Of a stretch of 64,000 nucleotides of DNA, positions 40,907-50,389 are shown piece by piece. Origin of the DNA: Methanobacterium sp. (GTDB lineage Archaea; Methanobacteriota; Methanobacteria; Methanobacteriales; Methanobacteriaceae); contig JASEIM010000003.1 of NCBI GenBank assembly GCA_030017655.1, positions 62,422 through 126,421 on the forward strand. Direction: 5' to 3'. The notes under the pieces were generated by a model, which saw only the letters and a list, made by a program, of their open reading frames with translations, did not search any database and was not told the origin of the DNA. Within the stretch, counting starts at the first letter, position 1, and the number at the start of each line of letters is the position of its first letter. The position numbers and the translations under genes are program-made.

Positions 40907-41722
40907 ATGGCATTAAGACATTTATCCATTTTTATACCTGCCTCAATAATTGCTGAGACCAAGGATTTAAGAATAAAAACTTACAAGGTAGGGCTTATTG
41001 GTAGATCTGCAGCTATCTTCAAAGCTGACAAGATCGTCATTTATAACGATAATTCAGATGAGAAAGAGGTAAAGTTTATTAGTGATGTTCTCACTTATAT
41101 GAATACACCTCAATACCTTAGAAAAAAGGTATTTCCCATCTCAAAGGAATTAAAAAACGTTGGAATTCTTCCACCACTCAGAACTCCCCACCATCCTACA
41201 GGTGAACCTGCTGTGGGGGATTACAGACAGGGATTTACTTTAAAAAGGACAAAGAAAGGTACAATAGTTGATATTGGAGCGGATAGACCCGCGCTTTGTC
41301 GTGAAAAACTCAGCATAAATAAGGTATTTAGCTTTCGAATTGTAAAGCTTTCAAAAAAAGATATATTAATAGAACCAGATAAACCCGATTTTTACTGGGG
41401 TTATGAGGTTTTATCTACTTATAAGGACTTGTATGAAAGCGTTTTGGAAGTAAAACCAGATATTGTTATTGGTACTTCCAGATATGCACAGCCCATCACT
41501 TCTATTTTAGATGAAGTAAAGCGCAAGATAAAAGATGCCAGACATCTGGCTATTTTGTTTGGTGGTCCTTATTCAGGCTTGCATGAACTTATTCAGGGCC
41601 GAAAAAACATAATAGATCTTGAAGTCAATACAGTCCCATCACAAGGAACTAAGACTATAAGGACTGAAGAGGCGGTTTTAATAACTTTATCTGCATTTAA
41701 TCTATTTTTAGATGCAGAGTAA
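40907..41722 (+). CDS. SPOUT-family RNA methyltransferase (DUF171)
   Basis: A 271-residue SPOUT protein of the archaeal DUF171 group annotated as putative RNA uridine N3-methyltransferase. The central part is an inserted OB-like domain, and the C-terminal trefoil knot carries LAILFGGPYSGLHEL and VNTVPSQGTKTIRTEEAVLITLSAFN. It is the first gene before L3, a conserved archaeal arrangement that suggests an rRNA target. No clear Shine-Dalgarno, so it may be read from a short leader. Confidence 0.8.
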   Translation: MALRHLSIFIPASIIAETKDLRIKTYKVGLIGRSAAIFKADKIVIYNDNSDEKEVKFISDVLTYMNTPQYLRKKVFPISKELKNVGILPPLRTPHHPTGEPAVGDYRQGFTLKRTKKGTIVDIGADRPALCREKLSINKVFSFRIVKLSKKDILIEPDKPDFYWGYEVLSTYKDLYESVLEVKPDIVIGTSRYAQPITSILDEVKRKIKDARHLAILFGGPYSGLHELIQGRKNIIDLEVNTVPSQGTKTIRTEEAVLITLSAFNLFLDAE

Positions 41723-41766
41723 CTCGGAAAATTGAAAGAATTGTGAAGTAAGGAGGTATATTAAAA

Positions 41767-42777
41767 ATGACTAGACATCACCAACCACGAAAAGGATCAG
41801 TTGCATTTAGCCCTCGAAAGAGAGCTTCCAAACAATCCCCCAGGATCAAGTCCTGGCCAACTTCCGAAGAAACGGGTTTGTTGGGATTTGCAGGATATAA
41901 AGTGGGAATGACTCATGTAATAATGACAGACAACAGAAAAAACTCACCAACAGAAGGAATGGATATTTCAACTCCTGTGACTATATTGGAAGTTCCCCCT
42001 GTTGTTGTAATGGGTATAAGAGCTTACAAAAAAACCACTCGCGGACTTAAAACCATGATGGATGTCATGGCAAGTGAATTGAGTGAAGACCTATGGCGGA
42101 AAATACCTCTGCCAGAAAAATATGATACTGATTCTAATTTAAATAAATTAAAAGAAAATATTGAAAATATTGATGATATAAGAGTTTTATTACATACCAA
42201 CCCTAAAATGACCAGTGTACCTAAAAAGAAACCTGAAATAATTGAATGCGGCGTTGGTGGATCTACAGTCGAAGAAAAACTTGAGTATGCTGCAAGTATT
42301 CTTGGAACAGAAATAAATGCAGCGGATGTTTTTTCTGATGGAGAACATGTTGATTCTATAGCAATTACCAAGGGTAAAGGATTCCAGGGACCAGTTAAAA
42401 GGTGGGGAGTCAGAATACAATATGGAAAAGCAGCAAGAAGTAGTAAAGGAAGGCATGTTGGTTCTTTAGGTCCATGGTCACCGGAAAGAACAATGTGGAC
42501 TGTTCCACAAGCTGGTCAGATGGGATATCATAAAAGAACTGAATATAATAAAAAAATTCTTAAAATAGGCGATGCATCTGAAGCAGACGCTGTTAATCCC
42601 GACGGTGGATTTGTTAAATATGGTCTTGTGAAAAACAACTATATTATAGTTAAAGGATCACTTCCAGGTCCTTCAAAAAGACTTGTAATATTAAGAAAAG
42701 CAATGAGACCTCACAGAAAGCATAACGATGCACCTGTAATATCATTTATCTCAACTGCCTCAAAACAGGGAGTCTGA
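41767..42777 (+). CDS. rpl3: 50S ribosomal protein L3 (uL3)
   Basis: 336 residues, archaeal/eukaryotic length. Hallmarks are RHHQPRKGSVAFSPRKRA at the N-terminus, AITKGKGFQGPVKRWG and the W-loop QAGQMGYHKRTEYNKK that reaches the peptidyl transferase centre. AAGGAGGT precedes ATG 41767. It opens the S10-type cluster in the archaeal order L3-L4-L23-L2-S19-L22-S3. Confidence 0.96.
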   Translation: MTRHHQPRKGSVAFSPRKRASKQSPRIKSWPTSEETGLLGFAGYKVGMTHVIMTDNRKNSPTEGMDISTPVTILEVPPVVVMGIRAYKKTTRGLKTMMDVMASELSEDLWRKIPLPEKYDTDSNLNKLKENIENIDDIRVLLHTNPKMTSVPKKKPEIIECGVGGSTVEEKLEYAASILGTEINAADVFSDGEHVDSIAITKGKGFQGPVKRWGVRIQYGKAARSSKGRHVGSLGPWSPERTMWTVPQAGQMGYHKRTEYNKKILKIGDASEADAVNPDGGFVKYGLVKNNYIIVKGSLPGPSKRLVILRKAMRPHRKHNDAPVISFISTASKQGV

Positions 42778-42811
42778 GTCATATTTGGAATTAATTAAAG
42801 AGGGATATTAG

Positions 42812-43594
42812 ATGAAAAAAATCAAAGTTTATTCATTAGAAGGCGAAGTCATTGATGAAATCAAGCTGCCTGATATTTTCAACGAAGAATTCAGACCAGA
42901 TATCATTAAAAGAGCAGTAATTTCCTCACAAACAGCAAGAATTCAACCATGGGGGACAGATCCTATGGCTGGAAAAAGAACAACTGCAGAATCTTATGGT
43001 TCCGGCCGTGGTGCAGCAATGGTACCTCGTGTAAAGGGAAGCAGACACCCTGCAGGTTCAAAGGCAGCTTTTGTGCCCCAAGCTGTAGGTGGTAGGAGAG
43101 CACATCCACCAAGGGCTCAGAAAGTTTATCATGAAAAAATAAACAGGAAAGAAAGAAGATTGGCAATAAGATCAGCTATTGCTGCAACTACAAACAGAGA
43201 ACTGGTAGAAAACAGAGGTCATAAAATCGAAAACGTACCTCAGGTTCCATTTGTAGTTGACGATGAATTTGCAAAAATCAAAAGCACCAAAGAAACAAGA
43301 GAAATATTCAAAAAACTTGGAATAATGGATGATATTGTCAGAGCAAAAACAGGTAAGAAAATAAGAGCTGGAAAAGGTAAAATGAGGGGCCGAAAATACA
43401 AAGTACCAAAAGGACCACTCATAGTTGTTGGGGAAGATAAGGGAATAAGCTTAGGTGCTAGAAATCATCCTGGTGTTGATATAGTATCCGTTGAAAACCT
43501 GAACACAGAACTTTTAGCTCCAGGTACACATCCCGGAAGGTTTACAATATATACCCGATCTGCAATTGAAAGGTTAGGTGAATTATTCCAATAA
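42812..43594 (+). CDS. rpl4: 50S ribosomal protein L4 (uL4, archaeal type)
   Basis: 260 residues. The long loop that lines the exit tunnel is visible (RIQPWGTDPMAGKRTTAESYGSGRG, then GGRRAHPPRAQKVYHEK). The acidic/basic first strand and KSTKETREIFKKLGI are typical of archaeal L4. It follows L3 by 34 bases with AGAGGG before the ATG. Confidence 0.96.
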   Translation: MKKIKVYSLEGEVIDEIKLPDIFNEEFRPDIIKRAVISSQTARIQPWGTDPMAGKRTTAESYGSGRGAAMVPRVKGSRHPAGSKAAFVPQAVGGRRAHPPRAQKVYHEKINRKERRLAIRSAIAATTNRELVENRGHKIENVPQVPFVVDDEFAKIKSTKETREIFKKLGIMDDIVRAKTGKKIRAGKGKMRGRKYKVPKGPLIVVGEDKGISLGARNHPGVDIVSVENLNTELLAPGTHPGRFTIYTRSAIERLGELFQ

Positions 43595-43612
43595 TAAAGA
43601 GGACGTGTAAAA

Positions 43613-43873
43613 ATGGATCCTTATGCAATAATAATAAAACCACACTTAACAGAAAAAAGCATGAATGCAATTGATCAAAATAATGAACTTACTTTCACCG
43701 TACTGCGAACTGCAAAAAAATCTGAGATTAAAAGTGCATTTGAAGACCTTTACGCTGTAAAAGTTGAAAGAGTTAACACTCAGATTACTTCAAAGGGTGA
43801 GAAAGTAGCTTACATTAAACTTGCAGCTGAACACAGCGCAGAGGATATAGCAGTTAAAATGGGTGTATTCTAA
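43613..43873 (+). CDS. rpl23: 50S ribosomal protein L23 (uL23)
   Basis: 86 residues, starting MDPYAIIIKPHLTEKSMNAI, with the VERVNTQITSKGEKVAYIKL strand pair. It sits at the tunnel exit where SRP and translocon dock. AGAGGACG stands before the ATG. Confidence 0.96.
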   Translation: MDPYAIIIKPHLTEKSMNAIDQNNELTFTVLRTAKKSEIKSAFEDLYAVKVERVNTQITSKGEKVAYIKLAAEHSAEDIAVKMGVF

Positions 43874-43939
43874 TACTCATCGCTGCAATTAGATTAATAT
43901 CCGCAAATACCTTTTAAGGTCATGTATGGAGGAATATAA

Positions 43940-44665
43940 ATGGGAAAACGTTTAAAATCACAAAGAAGAGGGAGAGGAACTCCCACTTACAAGAGTGCAT
44001 CGCACCGTTTTAAAGGAAAGATCGAATACAGATCATATGATAATATAGAAAAAGAAGGCAGTTTAAAAGGAAAAGTTGCCGATATAATTCATGATCCTGG
44101 ACGTACTGCGCCAGTAGCATTAATTAAATTTGAAAATGGTGAAGATTTACTTGTATTAGCACCTGAAAGCATACAGATAAATGATGAAATAGAATTTGGA
44201 GCTTCAGCACCAATAAAAGCTGGAAATGCATTACCACTTGCCCAGATTCCAGAAGGTACACCATTATATAATCTTGAAAAAAATCCAGGAGATGGCGGAA
44301 AATTCGTTAAATCTTCAGGTACTTACGCTTCTTTAATAACCCATGATGTAGGAAAGGCAATTGTAGAATTGCCTTCAGGAGAATTGAAAGCATTTAACCC
44401 TGCCTGCAGGGCAACAATAGGAGTTGTTGCTGGAGGAGGAAGAAAGGAAAAACCATTCCTTAAAGCAGGAAATAGATTCTACGCTTTAAACGCGAAGGGT
44501 AAAAAGAATGTTAGTGTTAGAGGAGTGGCAATGAATGCAGTAGATCACCCACACGGTGGAGGAAACAGACAGCATCCAGGAAGGCCAACCACAGTATCAA
44601 GGCATGCACCACCAGGAAGAAAAGTTGGGTCAATTGCTGCAAAAAGAACAGGGAAAAGAAGATAA
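43940..44665 (+). CDS. rpl2: 50S ribosomal protein L2 (uL2)
   Basis: 241 residues. MGKRLKSQRRGRGTPTYKS begins the archaeal form, and the near-C-terminal AMNAVDHPHGGGNRQHPG contains the conserved histidine near the peptidyl transferase centre. GGAGGAAT precedes the ATG. The 66-base gap after L23 is the largest in this part of the cluster. Confidence 0.96.
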   Translation: MGKRLKSQRRGRGTPTYKSASHRFKGKIEYRSYDNIEKEGSLKGKVADIIHDPGRTAPVALIKFENGEDLLVLAPESIQINDEIEFGASAPIKAGNALPLAQIPEGTPLYNLEKNPGDGGKFVKSSGTYASLITHDVGKAIVELPSGELKAFNPACRATIGVVAGGGRKEKPFLKAGNRFYALNAKGKKNVSVRGVAMNAVDHPHGGGNRQHPGRPTTVSRHAPPGRKVGSIAAKRTGKRR

Positions 44666-44677
44666 GGAGGCGACTAA

Positions 44678-45088
44678 TTGGCAAGAAAAGTATTTAAATA
44701 TCGCGGTTATACCTTAGAAGAATTACAACAAATGCCTTTGGATAATGTTATACAACTGTTTCCATCAAGGCAGAGAAGATCCCTAAAAAAGGGATTTCTT
44801 CCAAGACAGAAAAAGGTACTTGAAAAAATTAGAAAACTGAAAAAAGAAGGGAAAAAAGGCGGAAGACCTCAAATAATTAAAACCCATTGCAGGGATATGA
44901 TTGTACTTCCAGAAATGATTGGATTAACCTTTGGAATTTACAATGGAAAAGAATTCACCGAAGTTACAATGCAGCCAGAAATGATTGGATGCTACTTTGG
45001 AGAATTTGCACCTACAAGAAAACGAGTAGAACACGGAGATCCCGGAATGGGTGCTACAAGGTCATCTATGTTCGTACCTCTTAAATAA
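44678..45088 (+). CDS. rps19: 30S ribosomal protein S19 (uS19)
   Basis: 136 residues from a TTG start at 44678 behind AAGGAGGCG. The S19 signature runs KTHCRDMIVLPEMIGLTFGIYNGKEF and GEFAPTRKRVEHGDPG. It contacts the A-site finger and S13 in the small-subunit head. Confidence 0.96.
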   Translation: MARKVFKYRGYTLEELQQMPLDNVIQLFPSRQRRSLKKGFLPRQKKVLEKIRKLKKEGKKGGRPQIIKTHCRDMIVLPEMIGLTFGIYNGKEFTEVTMQPEMIGCYFGEFAPTRKRVEHGDPGMGATRSSMFVPLK

Positions 45089-45100
45089 GGAGAGAATACA

Positions 45101-45562
45101 ATGGCAAAGATTAAATACGCTTTTACAGACGGCGATAAAACTAAAACAGCAAAGGCTCTTGGAAGATCTCTTAAGATCTCTCCAAAACATGCTATTGAGA
45201 TATGTAATAAAATAAGGGGAATGAAGGTAGAAAACGCCAAAAATTACCTTGAAGACGTAATTGAAATGAAAAAAGCAGTTCCATTCAAAAAGCATAACAA
45301 AAAAGTAGGCCACAGGAGAGGACTGGAAGGATGGCCAACTGGAAGATATCCAGTTAAAGCTGCAGCTCAGATCCTTAACGTGCTTAATAACGCTGAAGCA
45401 AACGCTGAATACAAAGGACTTGATTCAGAAAATCTCAGGATAATGCATATATCCAGCCATAAGGGATATGTAATACGCGGATGGACTCCAAGAGCATTTG
45501 GAAGAGCAAGCCCATTTAACACACCAACCACCCACATACAGATAGTCCTAGGGGAGGCATAG
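45101..45562 (+). CDS. rpl22: 50S ribosomal protein L22 (uL22)
   Basis: 153 residues, archaeal length. The long tunnel-lining hairpin and terminal RGWTPRAFGRASPFNTPTTHIQIVLGE are clear, as is the start KYAFTDGDKTKTAKALGRSLKISPKHAIEIC. GGAGAG before the ATG. Followed closely by S3. Confidence 0.96.
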   Translation: MAKIKYAFTDGDKTKTAKALGRSLKISPKHAIEICNKIRGMKVENAKNYLEDVIEMKKAVPFKKHNKKVGHRRGLEGWPTGRYPVKAAAQILNVLNNAEANAEYKGLDSENLRIMHISSHKGYVIRGWTPRAFGRASPFNTPTTHIQIVLGEA

Positions 45563-45568
45563 ATTTAC

Positions 45569-46486
45569 ATGATTGAAAAAGATTTTGTCACAGAAGGTCT
45601 TAAAAGAACAAGAATTGATGAATACCTTGAAAACGAGCTTGAAAGAGCAGGTTACGGTGGAATGGAAATTCAATTAACTCCTTTAGGTACAATGATTGTT
45701 GTTTACGCTGAACGTCCTGGAATGGTTATAGGAAGAGGTGGAAAAACCGTCCGAAACATAACCCAAACCTTAAAAACTAACTATGGCTTGGAAAACCCAC
45801 AGGTAGAAGTTAAAGAAGTGGACGTCCCTGAACTTAACCCTAAAATAATGGCCCATAAAATTGCAGCTATGCTGCAGCGTGGCATGCACTTCAGAAGAGT
45901 AGCATACACAGCACTAAGGAGAATAATGGGCGCCGGTGCACAGGGTGTAGAAGTAACAATTTCTGGTAAAATAAGAGGTGCAAGATCAGCAACTGCCAAA
46001 TTCAATGATGGTTACATAAAAAAATGTGGTGAACCATCCACAAGATTCGTTAAAGAAGGATTTGCAACAGTACAACTGAAACCAGGAGTTTTAGGGATAT
46101 ATGTTAGAATCATGCCTCCAGGAATGATTTTACCGGATAAAGTTGATATATTAAAGGCTGCAGTGGAAGAGCCAGCAGTTGATACAATTATGGACACCCT
46201 TGAAACAGAGGAAGCTGAAGAACCTCAAGCAGAGGAGATTGAAGATACAGAACTCAGCGAAATAGAAGTTGAGGAAGAACCAGCAGAAGATTCCATTACC
46301 GAAGCTGAAGAAGAAACAGCTGAAGAACCATCAGAAGCTACAGAAGAAGACAAAGAAGAAACACTTGAAGAGTCAGAAGAAACAGAAGACGAAGAAACAA
46401 CCGAAGAGCCAGAGAATACAGAAGAAGCTGAAAACAAGAAAGAAAATTCAAAAGAAGCAAGTGAAGAGTCAGAAAAGCCAGAATAG
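45569..46486 (+). CDS. rps3: 30S ribosomal protein S3 (uS3) with a long acidic tail
   Basis: 305 residues. The first ~200 form the normal S3: a KH domain with PGMVIGRGGKTVRNITQTL and a C-terminal domain with RGMHFRRVAYTALRRIMGAGAQGVEVTISGKIRG, ending PPGMILPDKVD. After about residue 210 comes a ~95-residue tail built almost entirely from E, T, S, A, P and D, with lysines near the very end. Archaeal S3 often has an acidic extension, but this one is long and surely disordered. It may bind basic partners such as neighbouring r-proteins. Confidence 0.95.
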   Translation: MIEKDFVTEGLKRTRIDEYLENELERAGYGGMEIQLTPLGTMIVVYAERPGMVIGRGGKTVRNITQTLKTNYGLENPQVEVKEVDVPELNPKIMAHKIAAMLQRGMHFRRVAYTALRRIMGAGAQGVEVTISGKIRGARSATAKFNDGYIKKCGEPSTRFVKEGFATVQLKPGVLGIYVRIMPPGMILPDKVDILKAAVEEPAVDTIMDTLETEEAEEPQAEEIEDTELSEIEVEEEPAEDSITEAEEETAEEPSEATEEDKEETLEESEETEDEETTEEPENTEEAENKKENSKEASEESEKPE

Positions 46487-46526
46487 AAATACTGGATATA
46501 CATAAATATAAAAAGGATGGAATAAC

Positions 46527-46733
46527 ATGGTAATATTAAGGAGCAAAGAAATACGTGAAATGGAAATCGAGGACATCCAGAAGAAACTGGATGAACTAAA
46601 AGCGGAATATGCAAAAAATATTTCAAAAAGTTCTGCATCAGGGATTAACGAAAACCCTGGAAAAATCAAGGAACTTAAAAGAACAATTGCACGTGTCCTT
46701 ACCATAATGAACGAAAAAAAGCAGGAGAAATGA
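46527..46733 (+). CDS. rpl29: 50S ribosomal protein L29 (uL29)
   Basis: 68 residues forming two antiparallel helices: RSKEIREMEIEDIQKKLDELKAEY and the conserved NPGKIKELKRTIARVLTIMNEKK. Lies at the tunnel exit next to L23. Confidence 0.95.
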   Translation: MVILRSKEIREMEIEDIQKKLDELKAEYAKNISKSSASGINENPGKIKELKRTIARVLTIMNEKKQEK

Positions 46734-46739
46734 AAATAG

Positions 46740-47045
46740 ATGAAAGTCTGTGAGATATGTGGTCTTCCAGAAGAACTTTGCGTCTGTGAGGAAATAGCCC
46801 GAGAAATTCAAAAAGTTAAAGTATACACAGTAAGAAGAAGATTCGGAAAACTTATGACCATCGTAGAAGGTATTGATGAGCACGATATTGATATAAGGGA
46901 ATTAACAAAGGAACTCAAGGCAAAATGTGCCTGTGGAGGAACTGCCAAAAAGGGTCAAATTGAACTTCAAGGGGATCATAAACGAAAGGTCAAACAGGTC
47001 CTGGCTAATATGGGCTTTTCTTCAGATACAATTGAAATAAGGTAA
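46740..47045 (+). CDS. translation initiation factor aIF1 (SUI1)
   Basis: 101 residues. The N-terminus has a CEICGLPEELCVCEE cysteine knuckle, followed by the SUI1 fold (VRRRFGKLMTIVEGIDEHDIDIRELTKELKAKCACGGTAKKGQIELQGDH). It controls start-codon fidelity on the small subunit. It overlaps no gene but lies only 6 bases after L29, the usual archaeal site. Confidence 0.94.
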   Translation: MKVCEICGLPEELCVCEEIAREIQKVKVYTVRRRFGKLMTIVEGIDEHDIDIRELTKELKAKCACGGTAKKGQIELQGDHKRKVKQVLANMGFSSDTIEIR

Positions 47046-47156
47046 TTTTGCAGAAATTAGAGATTAATCACAGGTATTCAGTATAGATATATCCATCTCC
47101 ATTCGAGATTAATAGATCACTAATACCAGTAATATGACTTTCAAACGTTACTAAGA

Positions 47157-47441
47157 ATGATAACTCCAAACAATATTTTTCGTCATGAGTTAGTGGGGCT
47201 TCATGTTAAAGTTGCAGACAGTACTCATGAGGGATTAATTGGAATAGAAGGAAAAGTTGTTGATGAAACAAAAAACACTATCTTAATTGAGCAGAAGGAT
47301 AAAACTGAAAAAATGATCCCTAAGAGGGTTGCAACTTTTCATTTTAATTTGCCTGACGGCAGAATTGTTGAAATAGAGGGTAAAATTATAATTGCTCGCC
47401 CTGAAGATAGGATAAAAAAGAAATTCAGGAAATTTTGGTGA
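47157..47441 (+). CDS. rnp1: RNase P protein component 1 (Rpp29/aRnp1)
   Basis: 94 residues with an Sm-like beta barrel: LVGLHVKVADSTHEGLIGIEGKVVDETKNTILIEQKD and PDGRIVEIEGKIIIARPEDRIKKKFRKFW. It supports RNase P RNA in removing tRNA 5' leaders. The 111 bases before it have no hairpin or clear signal, and the gene sits at its standard place between aIF1 and S17. Confidence 0.93.
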   Translation: MITPNNIFRHELVGLHVKVADSTHEGLIGIEGKVVDETKNTILIEQKDKTEKMIPKRVATFHFNLPDGRIVEIEGKIIIARPEDRIKKKFRKFW

Positions 47442-47445
47442 TAAC

Positions 47446-47766
47446 ATGATAGGTATCGACGTTCAAGAACCTAAAGAAAAATGTAATGATCCTAACTGCC
47501 CATTTCATGGGACTCTTCCAGTAAGAGGCCAGATTTTAGAAGGCATAGTTACAAGCAATAAGGCAGATAGGACTATTACAGTAGAAAGAAGTTTTTACAA
47601 GTTTATACGAAAATATGAGAGATATGAAAAGAGAAAATCTAAAATAAATGTACATAAGCCTGATTGTATTGATGTAAATCTTGGAGATGCAGTTAAAATT
47701 GCAGAATGCAGACCATTAAGTAAAACAAAACATTTTGTGCTTGTAGAGGTTAAAGGAGATAAATAA
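47446..47766 (+). CDS. rps17: 30S ribosomal protein S17 (uS17)
   Basis: 106 residues; archaeal N-terminus with CNDPNCPFHGTLPVRGQILEGIVTSNKADRTITVERSF and VHKPDCIDVNLGDAVKIAECRPLSKTKHFVLVEV. GGTGATAAC separates it from rnp1 by four bases. Confidence 0.95.
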   Translation: MIGIDVQEPKEKCNDPNCPFHGTLPVRGQILEGIVTSNKADRTITVERSFYKFIRKYERYEKRKSKINVHKPDCIDVNLGDAVKIAECRPLSKTKHFVLVEVKGDK

Positions 47767-47767
47767 G

Positions 47768-48166
47768 ATGAAAGCTATCAGTTCAAATGTTACCAGAGTT
47801 TTACCAATAGGCGCAAGACTACAGTGTATCGATAACACTGGTGCAAGGGAAGTTGAAATTGTGTCTGTTAAAGGATACAAGGGTGTAAGAAGAAGACTTG
47901 CAACTGCCGGCGTAGGCGATATGATTATAATAACCGTTAAAAAAGGGACTGTAGACATGAGAAAAGAAGTCATGACTGCAGTAGTTGTAAGACAGAAAAA
48001 AGAATTCAAAAGGGCAGACGGCTTAAGAGTTAAATTTGAAGACAATGCAGCGGTTATAGTAAGCCCTGAGGGTACATTAAAGGGTTCTGAGATAAGAGGC
48101 CCTGTTGCAAAGGAAGCAGCTGAAAGATGGCCCAGTATTGGAAGTGCTGCAAGCGTAATTGTGTAA
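47768..48166 (+). CDS. rpl14: 50S ribosomal protein L14 (uL14)
   Basis: 132 residues, with the L14 core RLQCIDNTGAREVEIVSVKGYKG, GDMIIITVKKGTVDMRKEVMTAVVVRQKKEF and FEDNAAVIVSPEGTLKGSEIRGPVAKEAAERWPSI. One base after the S17 stop. Confidence 0.96.
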   Translation: MKAISSNVTRVLPIGARLQCIDNTGAREVEIVSVKGYKGVRRRLATAGVGDMIIITVKKGTVDMRKEVMTAVVVRQKKEFKRADGLRVKFEDNAAVIVSPEGTLKGSEIRGPVAKEAAERWPSIGSAASVIV

Positions 48167-48194
48167 TTTGTTAAAGATTTTTATGGTGATTAAT

Positions 48195-48548
48195 ATGTCA
48201 AAACAACCAAGAAAACAAAGGAAATTCCTTCACAACGCACCTTTACACGTACGCCGTAAATTTATGAGTGTTATGCTGAGCAAAGAACTCAGAGAACAAT
48301 ATGGGAAAAGATCCATTCCTGTAAGGAAAGGAGACACTGTACAAGTAATGCGCGGCGATTTTAAAGATCACGAAGGTAAAGTGGAAAAAGTAGACCTTAA
48401 AAATTACAAGGTCATGGTTGAAGGAGCTTCAGTACAAAAACCAGACGGAAATCCGGTTTACCATTCAATACATCCATCCAAACTCATGATAGTAGAGCTG
48501 GATCTGGATGATGATGAGAGAAATGAAATAATGGAGAGGAAGGGATAA
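48195..48548 (+). CDS. rpl24: 50S ribosomal protein L24 (uL24)
   Basis: 117 residues from MSKQPRKQRKFLHNAPLHVRRKF, with the KOW motif VMRGDFKDHEGKVEKVDLKNYKVMVEG. The frame is open back to 48159, but GGTGAT at 48185-48190 and family alignment favour ATG 48195. Confidence 0.95.
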   Translation: MSKQPRKQRKFLHNAPLHVRRKFMSVMLSKELREQYGKRSIPVRKGDTVQVMRGDFKDHEGKVEKVDLKNYKVMVEGASVQKPDGNPVYHSIHPSKLMIVELDLDDDERNEIMERKG

Positions 48549-48549
48549 T

Positions 48550-49281
48550 ATGGCAATAATGGGATCTAGAAAACATCTCAAGCGTTATAAAGCGCCTAAG
48601 CACTGGCCAATCCATCCAAAAGAGAATAAGTGGACTGTAAAACCAAATGCAGGTCCTCATGCTATAGAAGAATCATTACCATTAATGCTTATAGTTCGTG
48701 ACATTCTTGGCGTTGCAGATAACTCCAGAGAAGCAAAAAGAATTATAAACAATGGAGATATTCTTGTTGATGGAAGAATCAGGAAGGACTACAAATATCC
48801 TGTTGGATTCATGGACGTAATAGAAATACCAAAAACAGAAAGCGTCTACAGAGTTCTACCAGATGAAAAAGGTAGATTAATACTTCATCCGATAACTGCA
48901 GAGAACAAGGAATTCAAGCTCTGTAAAATTACAGATAAAACCACAGTAAAAGGTGGAAAAACTCAACTTAATCTTCATGACGGAAGAAATTGTCTGGTAG
49001 AAAAAGATGAATACAAAGTTGGAGATGTGGTTATCCTTAAAGTTCCAGAACAGAAAATTAATGAAGTAATAAAATTCGAAAACGGCACAATTGGCCTTAT
49101 TACTGGTGGAAAACACATTGGTGAAATTGGTAGAATTAAAGAAATTAATATAACAAAATCTTCAATGCCAAACACTGTTGAAATGGAAACAGAAGATAAA
49201 AAGATATTCCTTACCTTAAAAGATTATGTTTTTGTAATTGGTAAAGAAAAACCAGCAATCACACTTCCAGGAGGTAAATAA
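48550..49281 (+). CDS. rps4e: 30S ribosomal protein S4e
   Basis: 243 residues: MGSRKHLKRYKAPKHWPIHPKENKWTVKPNAGPH start, a central S4-type RNA-binding region (DNSREAKRIINNGDILVDGRIRKDYKYPVGFMDVIEIPKT) and a C-terminal KOW-like GLITGGKHIGEIGRIKEI. Exclusive to archaea and eukaryotes. It ends one base before the L5 start. Confidence 0.96.
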   Translation: MAIMGSRKHLKRYKAPKHWPIHPKENKWTVKPNAGPHAIEESLPLMLIVRDILGVADNSREAKRIINNGDILVDGRIRKDYKYPVGFMDVIEIPKTESVYRVLPDEKGRLILHPITAENKEFKLCKITDKTTVKGGKTQLNLHDGRNCLVEKDEYKVGDVVILKVPEQKINEVIKFENGTIGLITGGKHIGEIGRIKEINITKSSMPNTVEMETEDKKIFLTLKDYVFVIGKEKPAITLPGGK

Positions 49282-49818
49282 ATGAACCCTATGGAAGAAG
49301 TAAAAATAGCCAAGGCAACCATTAATATAGGTGTTGGTGAAGCTGGAGAAAGGCTTGCAAGAGCTGAAAAGTTAATTGAAAGCATTACAGGCCAGCAGCC
49401 AGTACGTACTTATTCTAAAGTCACAAATCCTGAATTCGGTATTAGAAAAGGACAACCCATAGCATGTAAAGTTACCTTAAGGGGAGAAAAAGCTGATAAA
49501 GCTATTAAAATGATACTTGACGGTATTGAAAACAGACTTAAAGAAAAACAATTCGATGCTCAGGGTAATGTTTCATTTGGAATCGAAGAACATATAGATA
49601 TTCCTGGAATGCGTTATGACCCGGATATTGGTATATTTGGGATGAATATATCCATAACATTTGAAAAACCAGGTTACAGGATAAAAAGAAGGAAAATCCA
49701 GAGGAAAAAAATTCATAATAAACATAAAATAACTCCAGAGGAGACTATGGAGTTTATGAAAAATAATTTCCAGGTAAAGATTAGGGGATTAAAGGAAACA
49801 GATGATTCCGAATATTAA
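49282..49818 (+). CDS. rpl5: 50S ribosomal protein L5 (uL5)
   Basis: 178 residues; the archaeal L5 markers are INIGVGEAGERLARAEKLIESITGQQPVRTYSKVTNPEFGIRKGQPI and EEHIDIPGMRYDPDIGIFGMNISITFEKPGYRIKRRKI. It binds 5S rRNA. The ribosome site GGAGG is inside the end of S4e. Confidence 0.96.
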   Translation: MNPMEEVKIAKATINIGVGEAGERLARAEKLIESITGQQPVRTYSKVTNPEFGIRKGQPIACKVTLRGEKADKAIKMILDGIENRLKEKQFDAQGNVSFGIEEHIDIPGMRYDPDIGIFGMNISITFEKPGYRIKRRKIQRKKIHNKHKITPEETMEFMKNNFQVKIRGLKETDDSEY

Positions 49819-49843
49819 TGAAAAGTTTTTATAGGTGATATAT

Positions 49844-49987
49844 TTGCCAAGAAAATATGGAAAAGCATCAAGAAAATGTAGAAGATGCGGCGATCATTCT
49901 GCACTGGTTAGAAGATACGGGCTTATGTTATGTAGACAATGCTTCAGAGAACTCGCACACAAAATAGGATTTAGAAAATACAATTAA
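49844..49987 (+). CDS. rps14: 30S ribosomal protein S14 (uS14, zinc type)
   Basis: 47 residues from a TTG at 49844 (MPRKYGKASRKCRRCGD) to TAA 49985-49987. Four cysteines in two CXXC pairs (CRRC and CRQC) bind zinc. GGTGATAT lies eight bases before the TTG. It is short enough to be missed by length filters, but its position between L5 and S8 is canonical. Confidence 0.95.
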   Translation: MPRKYGKASRKCRRCGDHSALVRRYGLMLCRQCFRELAHKIGFRKYN

Positions 49988-49999
49988 GAGGTGTTATTC

Positions 50000-50389
<390 letters not shown>

